From: Moniliella sp. 'wahieum'
Lineage: Eukaryota; Basidiomycota; Moniliellomycetes; Moniliellales; Moniliellaceae
Assembly: GCA_003971905.1 (NCBI GenBank)
Contig: RSEE01000020.1
Span: 372,001 to 436,000, forward strand
Direction of reading: 5' to 3'
Length of the DNA stretch: 64,000 nucleotides
Below the pieces are notes generated by a model. That model searched no databases and had not been told where the DNA came from. It saw only the letters and a program-made list of their open reading frames with translations. The position numbers and the translations under genes are program-made. The stretch's first letter is position 1, and every line of letters begins with the position of its first letter. Below are positions 11,636 to 21,165 of this stretch, in pieces.

Positions 11636-14600
11636 ATGGATGCCCCATCACATATCACCTACGCCACCATCTCTCTCCCCCTCTCCCCTTGCTGTCAGGC
11701 CTCAGGCCATAACCCCCCCCCTTCAGAGCCATCATCACCTTCTCTACTGGTAGCCCCCTTGCTCAATGCGCCGCCGCCGCGCCTCTGGAGGCGTAGCCCC
11801 CTCTCATCCTCCATCGCGGCTCCATCAACAGCTCCTGGGCCTACTGAGGGCGAGGACGACTGGTACCTTGCCCTACTCGGGTCCAATCGAGCCTCCTTCT
11901 TCAGATGCGCCGCGTTTTTCATTCCCATCCATCCTCCCGCACCTCCACCACGCGTCCGTCGCTGCTGACGCGGCGGAGTTCAGGAGGGCGCTTTCGCTCC
12001 ACTCCTCCCTCAGCCCCACCCCATCATCTCCACCTCGCTCCAGTACCCAGCACCCTCCAGCACTCCCCGTGCCACCTCGTCGGCTCTCCTCACCCAAGTC
12101 GGGCCCCCGCCCCTCGCGGCCGCTACACTACTCCTTTGGCCTATTTCCGGCTCCGATGTCTACATCGACGGTCCATCCAGTAGCCTGTCAGGCAATGCCA
12201 AAGGGGCCCATCAAAAAACTATCCCTCTCACCCCGTATCTTGCTCCAGATCAAAAGGCCCCAACGGAGGCCACAGACGTTCGGCGCAGCTACTGCAACCG
12301 TCGCACCCTCTTCGTTCCGGTTCCGATCACAGTTGGCACTCCCCGCGACAGCGAGCGCTCCACCTTGACCATCCCGCCAGCCCCATGTTCGAGGAAAGCT
12401 CGGTCGAGGCGAGCAGCGCAAATGCCACGCCGCAGCTCACCACTTCTTCCGTCCAGGGACGAGGGAGGGCAACGATGGATACCGCCGTTTTCGTATCCTG
12501 CACCGACGACGACGACCCTCGACGCGCTGGACCGGCAGGACCACTTTTTCCTCGTGACTGCCAAACCAACTGCCCAGGTGGCAGATTCTACCGTGGCGCT
12601 CAACGTGCGGCCCCCGCCTGTTGTTCCCCGGGGGTCCGAGACCAGCCGCTTTTCCGACTCTACTACGCGGACTGTCCCCACTCCGTCGCCTGTTCCTGTC
12701 AGACCTTCGCATGACGGGGAGGGTCCCATCTTCAGTATCACCGTCACGGATCGTTTGCGTTGAATTCTACGCGCTCTGCTGGTGACCATCTGTCATCACG
12801 ACGCTCGCCTCCTTGCCTTCTGATCCGCCTGGCTCTGTCTTTCACCACCGCGCTATAGGGGAGAGCAGGGGCAAGGAGGAAGAGGAGCCTGGTACCCCTC
12901 TCACGCCCATCACGCCCGACGTAAGATCCTGTACGCCCTTCTTGTTTGGGTCTAGAAGGGCTGGGATGGAGCCAGGCGGAACATGGGGTGGTCTAACACT
13001 GGGGGGATGGGCACCGCGCGTGCCGCAATGACTTCGTTGGCAGCTAAAAGCCTTCCCCCCGGAGCCGGGGAAGAAGTTCCGCCCCTGCAAGAACAGATCC
13101 TTGGGCTGAGTCTTCGGACGTGGCAGCCACTCCTACGGCTTCTCGTTATACCAGCGAACACGGGGTTGGGCTGCAATTATCTCCTCGTCCATCCAGCCGG
13201 GCTGGACTCATGTTCCATCCTCGGCCCGGTCTGCGGATCAGTCGGAGCATGCCGCTCCTTGCAGCTGCTAACCAACACCGCTCAGCCTCCTCGGTGGCCC
13301 ACCAGTACCCCGGCACCTCGCACAGGCCAATCTCTTTCCCCCCAGACCCCCACCTCGTCCTGCTGCTCGCTCTGACACCAAAGGCAGCACGAAGGAAGCG
13401 AAACGGCCATACGCTCGGCGACTCTCCGGCCGCTGTGCGCACCGTCGATGTACAAACGTACTACGCTTTACAACCTTACCCGCGACAGTCGCACCGGCTG
13501 CGGCGGAGCGATTGGGTCTGACCCTCGGCCCCGATGGGCGACTGGTCCCGCCGCCATGGGAGGGCAAGTACTGTGGTCCACCTCGGTTTCGCAACTTGCC
13601 CCATCCGGACCCGAAGGGCTGGACCAAAAAGTCAGCGCGTACTACGCGTACTAAACCACCCCGTGGACGACTTCCCTCCATTCCGCCTCCACGCATGGAG
13701 GAATGGTTGGATCACGATGCGGACGTTGTGGGGGTGGATCGGCCTTGGCCTGAGCAGCCTGCAACCCAAGGGCCTTGGGAGCAGGATCCGGAAGAACCAT
13801 CGGTCCCTCCCCCAGCTGCCCCTCCCAGCTCCGCCCAGGTTAACCCGACGGAACTCTGGGGGAAGCAGCGACGGACGTAGAGGAGCACGATTCAACACAG
13901 CTACTGGCCAACGCGATTCGTCGCTTATGCGGCTACAAGCTGCTTTCCAGACCCCTCATTCCGAACGGGAACCCAGGCTGACCAGTGATCCGCCACCTGC
14001 CGTCCGGATTGCCAACGACACGACGCTGGGAGAGAGAAAGGGCACTCAGCACGCCGTCCATGGGACAGCCTGGTCCAGACAAGCGGTCTCATCTCACCGA
14101 GGCCGAACTATTTCGTCCTGATGGTTCTGCCTCGGTTCCGGCGTAACTGCATCTGCAGGCGGTGATGACCGGCCCAGCTCACAGAGCAGCGGCGGTGCCC
14201 AAACCACCACGTTGGCACTCACTACTGAGGAACCTCCATGCCCGGGCGTGCTCCCAGTACGCCTACCGTTAGCAACAGCAGTCCAACCACACACACTCAT
14301 TCTGGTGACGGGGGAAGTACAGCCCGATCTCCTCTTCATCGACCGTTGCCCTTGAGGCCGAAGTCGTCGCTCCGATCCTCAGCCTCCTTAGGCTCGACCC
14401 CATTCTCCCACCCACACTGTCCGTTGAACAGACCGACGTCATCGCCCTTGGTACCCTCGACGAGCAGGCGTTTGGACATGCAGCCTGCCCAGCCCCGGTC
14501 GGTACGTTGGAACCGAATGGATGCAGGTTCGATAAAAACTATGCTGGAGACGCTGACCCCCACCTCTCCCTTTCTTTTCACCAGACGTCCGCGGGAGGAC

Positions 14601-15077
14601 TATACCCGCTTGAAAGGGGTGGTCCTACCCACTGCCCGTTTCTCTCCGCTCCTTCTTCGTGCTACCGCAGACCCCATTCTTCCCGAGTGGGGGCAAGCAT
14701 CCGTGGAGCGGGCTCGGAGCGTGACCGAGGAAGGAGGGCACGAGGCGCCCAAAGTGCCGACTGAAGAGACGGCCCATCCAAGCTCCACCTTGGTCCCATC
14801 CCGGTCCAACTTACCAACCGCGCCCATAATCGCCTTGGCCAACCGCCTCCCTGGATCTCCTAACAACCAACTTCCTCGCCTGGTTCGCAGCACCGCCTGC
14901 CCCCATTGCACCCCCTACCATTCCTCTTCCGCCACACCGATCTTGGTTTCGTGGCCGAGCCGTGTGCCGAGGTGGGCACGTCGGTGCTGCGGCCCGAGAT
15001 GAGAGCGGTACGGAACGCGTTCCAACCGTTTCCGTACGTTCCTCGCTCGGCTCGGTACCCAGCACCGTACGACCAGG
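11636..15077 (+). CDS. Hypothetical low-complexity protein gene, many frame changes
   Basis: Not recognised. Coding-like segments follow one another on the + strand but in changing frames: EGEDDWYLALLGSNRA near 11850, DALDRQDHFFLVTAKPTAQV near 12520, LGLTLGPDGRLVPPPWEGKY near 13510, VQPHTLILVTGEVQPDLLFI near 14285, VVAPILSLLRLDPILPPTL near 14370, DYTRLKGVVLPTARFSPLLL near 14600 and HTDLGFVAEPCAEVGTSVLR near 14935. The segments between are Ser/Pro/Arg-rich and probably disordered. The last segment runs into a possible splice donor (CAG|GTACGC at about 15075). Start and end are arbitrary limits. It could be one large gene with introns and indel errors, or two genes. No family assignment is possible. 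Confidence 0.35.
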
Positions 15078-15099
15078 TACGCGGGATACCGGACCGTGG

Positions 15100-16280
15100 T
15101 AGAACATTGTACCACCCTCAGTCCATCTACCGCCGTCCCAACCCCATCACTTCTTTGTCCCACTTGTCCTCTTCCACCCTCTCCCACCCTCTCCTGGCCC
15201 CACTCAGCACCCAAACCTCCCCTCCTCGTCCTTTGTCCTCCCCTGCCCCGCTCCATGGAAACTTACCACTCCCACTAAATCTTATCCCTTCTCTTCCCCG
15301 CGCCGCTGCCAGCACAGCGCACTGCCCCTCTGCCTTCTCGCCCGCTTCCTGCGCCCCACCCGTCCCACCCCCGACCTTGACGTCTGTGCATCCCGATCGC
15401 ACTAGCCTCTCACCTCCTTCCCTCCCCCCGTCTCACCGGACCTCCTTCCCCTGCCCCTGTCTCACCGGACCCTCTTTCCCCTGCCCCCGTCTCACTGCAC
15501 CCCCCGCCCCGCCTCCCGCCTCTTCCCCCTCACCCTCCGCCCCCCCAACCCACCCAGTCCATCCGATCCACCCAACGCATCTGACCCACCCAACCTATCC
15601 GACCTACCCAATCCATCCCACCCACACGCCCCCACCGCGTTCCTCACCCCCTTGGCCGCGTCGCGCTGGTCGCCCGTTGTGCCGCCCGCGCTGCTGCGCA
15701 CGAGCCAGTCGCCCTTTCGCCCGCCAATTCCTACCCTTCCAGCGCGGGACTGGAGCTTGCTCCGTGCTTCGTCTCGCTCGCTCCAAGCTTTGTCAGTTCC
15801 TGCTACCCTTCTCCTCGTCTTCCTCCTCCTCTCTTCCTTCTCTTTCTCCTCTTCCTCGTCCTCGCTCACGCTCCCCAGTGTCGCCGCAGCTTGGTACCAC
15901 CCCCTGGCCCAGCGCCACGCGGGATGCTGCGGCGACAAGTACGTCCGCGTCGGTCTCGTCGGTCGCGCAGCGTCTGTCCCGCTCCCAGTGCCGGTCCTCG
16001 GTCGGGGTCTTCGGAGGGTTCATCATCATCATCATCATCTTCTTCCTCTTCTTCTTGGGTGGGCTCCCACCGACGGTTCATCGGTCCCACCCGACACTTG
16101 CTACCTTCATTGGCCCCAGCACGCGTGCGAGATTCCCCACGCCTCTTCTTCTTCCTCCTCCTCCTCTTCGTCCTCGTCGTTTCGCACCGCCTCGCCTGCC
16201 CCACACCCGCGCCCATGCCTATTCCTGCGCCTGTGCCTGCCCCTGCCCTGCGCCCATGTCTACGGGGAGTAGCCAGCTCG
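15100..16280. other. Pyrimidine-rich low-complexity tract with Ser/acidic repeats
   Basis: Between 15120 and 15640 the + strand is almost all C and T, with short tandem repeats. From 15640 to 16280 low-complexity frames exist on both strands: poly-Ser (+) and Glu/Asp-rich with basic patches (-), the latter around 16021-16050 where CAT repeats give poly-Asp in reverse. I cannot decide which strand, if either, is translated. Confidence 0.4.
15415..15500. repeat. Three imperfect copies of a ~33-bp C/T-rich repeat
   Basis: The segment CCCCTGCCCCTGTCTCACCG and its neighbours recur three times with small changes (GTCTCACCGGACC.., GTCTCACCGGACC.., GTCTCACTGCACC..). Confidence 0.7.
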
Positions 16281-16922
16281 ATCCAGGTCACCAGGTATGA
16301 CAAACTAAGGCGTCCGAGGAGTGTACTGAGTAGGTGCGTGTGAGGGCCAGCTACGAGGTACGAAGGGCAAGGTAAGGTAAGGCAAAACAAGGCAAGACAA
16401 GGCAAGCCGAGTAAGGGTGCTATATATACAGCAGGAGGAGAAGATATGCATATGTATGGGTTTTGCCAACGGGCTTGGCTGGGCGGGTTTGGTTTCAATG
16501 CTTGGTTGTGGGTAAGATGGGGAAACAGCGGTGGGGGATGGATCAAACTGCCTGCACGGTCCCAGCGCACTCTGTCGTGAAGCTTCAAGGTCCGTCCGGG
16601 CCTATGCACGGCGAAGAACGGGGACGCCAGAGCAGAGGGAGGGACCAGAACAGAGCAAAACAGAACAGAACAGAACAGAACAGAACATAATGCAAGGTAT
16701 AAGAAACAATGGTAGGGATGCCAACCTTGGCCGATCAGAAGGATGCTGGACACGAAAACAAGCAAAACAGAGAGCATATGAGAGAATGAGCAGAGACGAA
16801 GCCAAAATGGGGCTGGTGCGGGCCAAGGCTGGTGCGCGCGCGCGGGCAGAGGGGAAGGGAAAAGGGGGGATCATCGATCCCTATCACGGTGCAGTATTAG
16901 CGGCGGGAGGAAGAGGGGACGT
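16281..16922. other. Intergenic region downstream of RAM2
   Basis: 3' flank of the minus-strand prenyltransferase gene. It holds GGCAAGACAAGGCAAG-type repeats at 16370-16410 and a pentanucleotide (CAGAA)n tract at 16645-16687. No gene seen. Confidence 0.45.
16645..16687. repeat. (CAGAA)n microsatellite
   Basis: Several consecutive CAGAA units, the last five or so perfect. Confidence 0.8.
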
Positions 16923-18223
16923 TTAGCTTGCCAGTCCGCCGTTCGGTCGGGGCAAGCGACGAGGAGGCGATCGAGTAGCGCAGTCCGGCTGCGCGGCACT
17001 CCGCTTGTTCCTCGGGTTCAAGACGGGGTAGATAGGGGGAGGTATACCCTCCCCGCCCGGGCACAGTTGCGCTTCCAAACTGTCCAGCCGCCATTCGAGC
17101 GCGGCCGAAACCCCGTGCCCGCCCATGTCGGCATCGGGCGATAAGAGCAGTCTTCTTCGCTCGGGCTCAGGCTGGTGGCAAAGGCGTCCAGTTGTCGACG
17201 GACGTGCGGGGCAAGGTGTGCTGGTGCTGGTGCTGATGCTGATGCTGGCTGTTGGTCTCGGGCCATGAGTACTTTGCGCGTCTCCTCTTCCAGCAGGGCA
17301 AACACATTGCGCAAGTGAGCCCAGCAGGCAGCATTGTCCATCGTGACGGCAATCTTGTTTTTGGTGAATGTGATTTCTTTTGCGACGCAGCTCAGCGCGG
17401 CGGACGAGCCAGGAGGCGCACGGCCAAACCGGTGCGGAACAGGACAAAAAAGCGATGGTCCCACGCTAGCGGACTGAACTGTTGCGCCAACGTCATGCCG
17501 TCTAGCCCGGCACGTTCGCCGTCCCACAATTGACACGACACGTGGGCTTGTGCCTGGGCCACACGCGGATCTTGCTCGTCCGGTACCAGCCCGGACGAAG
17601 TGGAGGGCGAGAGGGAAGCACTGGGCGTGGCAAGTGCCATGCCCGAACAGGGGAGACCAGCAAAGTGGATCAGACACCATTGGCGGTACGTCCAGACCTG
17701 GGCGCTGGTATCGTGCTGCCGGAGCAGCTGGGTAGTAAAGTCGAGTTGGCGCTGGGCCAGTTGGAGCCAGAGCGAGCGGGCCAAGGACGGATCGGGCGCA
17801 AGAAGCAAGCGGGTAGAGAGTTCAGAAACAATAAAGCGGCGGTGGTGCCAGAGGTAGTAGAGGTCCGGGTGCTGGCGACACGCGCGGTCGACCAAGTCGA
17901 GTTCGGCACGTAAGCGCGTCTCGACGGCCGACGGCACAGGGAGGTGGAGGAAAGGGTCGCTGTCGGCGCCAGGCGGGGGGGGGAGGAGGTGAGAGGCACA
18001 GAGCAAGCGGGCACGGTACGTCCACACGCGCTCATCGGCACTGGCGGCGGCGAGGGCGAGGTGGCGGGTAAGCGCGAGGGCGCGGACGCTGAGCTCGCGC
18101 TGGACCAGGAGCGCGCGGAGGAGGGCGAGTGGGACGGGGTCGGCGGGGGCGGACGCGGGGAGGAGGCCGGCCCAGGTGGGACTGGCGGGATCGGGGGGGG
18201 CGAGCGAGGCGGGGGGGGGACAT
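16923..18223 (-). CDS. RAM2: Protein farnesyltransferase/GGTase-I alpha subunit
   Basis: Alpha subunit shared by farnesyltransferase and geranylgeranyltransferase I, which prenylate CaaX proteins such as Ras and Rho in the cytosol. Tetratricopeptide-like prenyltransferase-alpha repeats are visible in order: DERVWTYRARLL, PDLYYLWHHRRFIVSEL, SAQVWTYRQWCLIHFAGL, QLWDGER then SPLAWDHRFFVLFRTG, and KEITFTKNKIAVTMDNAACW with AHLRNVFALLEEE. The order (WHHRR, then RQW, then LWD, then RFFV, then a final E-x-x-[FY]-T repeat) fits Ram2/FNTA better than the Rab GGTase alpha subunit, although residues are divergent. The start at 18223 follows a C-rich leader; the N-terminus is Pro/Arg-rich until LSVRALALTRHLAL. 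Frameshifts are needed near 18150, 17415 and 17130. The proposed C-terminus is PPRRLPRPNGGLAS. The beta-subunit partners are not in this window. Confidence 0.68.
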
Positions 18224-19046
18224 GGTGGTGGGCGGGGGGGAGCACCGAAGCGGCGGGCAGCGAGCCAGGGAGCCAGGCGCGCTGCCAGCGCACGCGGGGT
18301 ATAAATAACAGCGGACGCGGCGGCTTTTTCTCCGCGGGCGCGAGTGTGCTGGGGTCTGCGGCGCCCCGCGCAGCACTGCCCCCGTGCGCAGCTGCCCCGC
18401 CGATCAGCACGGCTGATGACGTCACGCGGTGGTGCGCTGCCTCAGCACAGCGTGGCGGTACGCGCTAGTACGCAGCCGCAGCACAATGGTTGGTGCTACG
18501 TATCCCCACGCGCCTTCTCTGGCCTGTGCTTCTCGATCGCCGCCTCAGCCAGCCAGCGCGACCACAACCACAACCACCGCCCGCCTGCCTGTGCCCCGCG
18601 CTGTCCCATCCCCTCCCCATCCCCAGCCCAGCCACGCCCCACCTCTCCACGTGCTGCCCCACGGCGTCTCATCCCACTCGTAGTATTGCACCCACCTTCG
18701 CCTCTTTCCTTTCCCCCTGTTCCCTTTTTCCTCCCCTTTTTCCTCCCCCCTATTTCCTGCCCCCCCTTTCCTTCCCCTGCTCTCCGCTTCCTCCAGCCGC
18801 CTCGCCTCCACCATCCCGTCTGCATCATCCATCCTAGCATCCATCACTGCATCACCCCCGCAGCAAACCACACAACGCACGTCCATAGCCGGTACACACA
18901 CCTCATCGCATCGCCATTAGTAGTTGGCGCGTTGGCTCCCAGTAGGCGCGTCTCTTTTTATTTCTGCACCCGCGGGGGTGGGGGGGCACTGCAGCTGTTG
19001 GCATGCGAGCACGCGGTCCCTTTTTTGTCCCAGAGAGCACCCGCGC
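18224..19046. other. RAM2 promoter and TAM41 3' flank
   Basis: Contains a possible TATA-like TATAAATA at about 18300 and a CT-rich stretch at 18690-18800. Short frames here are Pro/His/Ser-rich composition artefacts; no gene is supported. Confidence 0.45.
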
Positions 19047-20274
19047 TCAGCCGGAGCCCTTCTTCTTGCCCTCGCTGTACTTGCCCATCTTGGCCCACAC
19101 ATACCGACCCGACCGTCCCAGGCCGGCAGTATAGATGCCCTTGATCGACTGTGCCCACGCCGGTTGACGCACAATCGCCCCGATCTGCCGGCGCAGTAAC
19201 CTGTCCACCTGCGGGTCCGTCACTACCCGGTGCCAAAACGCTGCTGGCGCCGGCAGCGACGGTGCGCCATAGTGCGCTGCGATGCGAACGGCCAAGTGGC
19301 GTGGTAAGAGCGCGGCTAGGCGGGCACGCACGTCGGGTTGTCATCTTGTTCCCACAGCTCGGACCCTGCCCCGCTCTCTGCCGGTCCTACTGCTTGCACC
19401 ACCTGTCCCACCCCGGTGCGATCTGTGCCAGCAAGGGCGCATACATGGCCACCAACTCGTCTCGTTGGCCCTGCACAATGTTGCGAACTTTGTTTGCGTT
19501 CTCCCCGCCCGGCACGTCCATTCGCCAGTCGCCCGTGTAAGATAAGCCGACAATCGAGCCAATAGCGTGTCTAGCGTAAACCGCGGTGGAAGCAGCAGTA
19601 ACAGTGCGGCGCGCACAGCGCTCCTCAAGTTGGCCACTTGCGCCACATCCACCGAGTAGCTCGGCACGATCGTCGCCACGGGCTTGTGCATCCGGCCCGA
19701 CACATACAGCGTCGTCCATTCGCGTAGATCGGCAATCAGACCGTCGAGGGAAATCACACCGTACTTGGCTTCGGTCCCGGCAAGCCGGACGTAGGGGTGG
19801 TACCATACCCCTGCCCCGGCGCGCTGCACCGAAGCCAGGACGGAGCGCGGACTCCACCGCGCCAAGGTACTGTAGTCTTGTGGCCGGAATTGCATCATAG
19901 ATCGGTGCCAAGCCACGGGATCGCGCACGGCCAACACGAGATCTACCATCTTGCCCTTCATATCGGCCCCGGTCGCACTTTGCGCAAACACACCCGACCA
20001 TACGCCATCGCAAACGCCGGCTGCAACTCGCCCGGTGCCAGTGCGTCGACCATGGCGCGCAAGGGGCGTGGGTGGCGTCCTGGGCGCCGCTGGAGCGGGT
20101 CGGGGCGCAGGTGCTCAGAGACGCAGCGGGCTTATTGGGCAGGACGAAGGGTGGCGGCGTAGGCGCCGGAGCATGCGGAGAGGGGATAGGGATAGGGATG
20201 GGGACAAGGATGAGGACGCGCGCATGGGAAGTAAGTGGCGTAGCAGCAGAGCCGGAAGGTTGGGTGCGCGGCAT
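19047..20274 (-). CDS. TAM41: Mitochondrial CDP-diacylglycerol synthase Tam41
   Basis: Inner-mitochondrial-membrane, matrix-facing phosphatidate cytidylyltransferase that makes CDP-DAG for cardiolipin synthesis. The chosen start (20274, MPRTQPSGSAATPLTSHAR) gives a basic/Ser-rich, presequence-like N-terminus. Family blocks follow: LQPAFAMAYG, GKMVDLVLAVRDPVAWHRSM, AGVWYHPYVRLAG, AKYGVISLDGLIADLREWTT, LYVSGRMHKPVATIV, then LSYTGDWRMDVPGGENANKV with NIVQGQRDELVAMYAPLL. The C-terminal block is AWAQSIKGIYTAGLGRSGRY plus a Lys-rich end (EGKKKGSG), as in the family. Frameshifts are needed near 20150, 20000, 19560 and 19340. Upstream of the start is a hexanucleotide tract; an alternative start at 20528 would add a low-complexity leader and seems less likely. 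Confidence 0.88.
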
Positions 20275-20299
20275 GCGAGCCAGCGTGCGAGATCGAGAG

Positions 20300-20354
20300 A
20301 CACGACAAAGACAGAGACAGAGACGAAGACGCAGACGCAGACGAAGACGAAGAC
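20300..20354. repeat. (GACAGA/GACGCA/GACGAA)n hexanucleotide tract
   Basis: Imperfect hexamer repeat just upstream of TAM41, pyrimidine-rich on the transcribed minus strand. Confidence 0.7.
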
Positions 20355-20696
20355 ACCAGTCAGACCGAGACGGAGGCCCAGGCGGAGGAGGAGGAACTGC
20401 TCGGGGGTCGGATGGCGACGCACTGCACCATGGCACCATGGCTCCTTGGCCTGCCGTCTGCCCAGGTGGCTGCGCCGGGAAGATTTCAATGGGTCTGATC
20501 GATCTGATCCGTGCCGTGGGCTGAACATTAGTTGAATTCAATCGTGTTCCGTCCGGCTGACCAAGCAGAAGCTGACAGGCCAGTGACGTCACGTCACGCG
20601 CGTCCCGACAGGCAGGCCACTGCATTGCACTTTGAACATTTCCACTCGACACATCGTCGCGTGAGCGTGGTCTGTGACATGTGACACTAGAAGACC

Positions 20697-20736
20697 ACCG
20701 GGCCTACGGCCCGGTCAGCTGGGCTTCGCCCCAGCT
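20697..20736. repeat. Tandem double hairpin, copy 1
   Basis: Two adjacent inverted repeats. The first (20697-20715) is a perfect 8-bp stem, ACCGGGCC-TAC-GGCCCGGT. The second (20717-20736) is AGCTGG... / ...CCAGCT around a TTC loop with one bulged base. One base separates them. The same arrangement recurs at 47146-47186. Confidence 0.85.
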
Positions 20737-20755
20737 TGATGCTTGGTGCACATCG

Positions 20756-20888
20756 CCATCTTAGCCACCGGTCCGCCTTCGCCACGTAGCCACCGGTCCA
20801 CCGTTCCACGCTGGAGGGTGCTTGGTCGCCACCTTAGCCACCGTTCCCCCGTCGCCACCGTAGCCACCGGTCCACCGTTCCACGCTGG
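20756..20888. repeat. CCACC-rich short tandem array
   Basis: Imperfect units built from TAGCCACCGGTCCACCGTTC and TCGCCACC, with CCACGCTGGA recurring twice (about 20808 and 20880). It directly follows the double hairpin, and a shorter version follows the second hairpin copy at about 47195-47255. Confidence 0.75.
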
Positions 20889-20937
20889 AAAGCGGAATAG
20901 TATTCACCACTACGCCTCGGGCGGAATTTTATCACCC

Positions 20938-21165
20938 ATGCGCATCCGCCTGGCTGCGCCCGCCTGGAACGCGCCGGGTGAAACGTGCCAGGTGGCATGC
21001 TTGTGTAATTTTACGTAAAGTAAAAAGGGGGTCTGCGTTATGAATTTGTAGATGCGCATCCGCCTGGCTGCGCCCGCCTGGAACGCGCCGGGTGAAACGT
21101 GCCAGGTGGCATGCTTGTGTAATTTTACGTAAAGTAAAAAGGGGGTCTGCGTTATGAATTTGTAG
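20938..21165. repeat. Exact tandem duplication, 114-bp unit
   Basis: Two copies with a 114-bp period, each beginning ATGCGCATCCGCCTGGC and ending ATGAATTTGTAG. I find no differences between them. Confidence 0.9.

Noticed and set aside
14906-16300. 464-codon + frame made of Ser/Pro/His/Thr repeats
   Set aside because: Apart from its first ~50 codons, which join the hypothetical gene upstream, it reflects C/T-rich DNA rather than protein selection.
16923-18223. Rab geranylgeranyltransferase alpha subunit (BET4)
   Set aside because: Repeat spacing with RQW, LWD and RFFV and the final FT-x-x-K-I repeat fit the farnesyltransferase alpha subunit better; some doubt remains because of divergence.
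20697-20736. Helitron 3' end
   Set aside because: Helitron ends have a single short hairpin followed by CTRR, and no Rep/helicase gene is present in the window.
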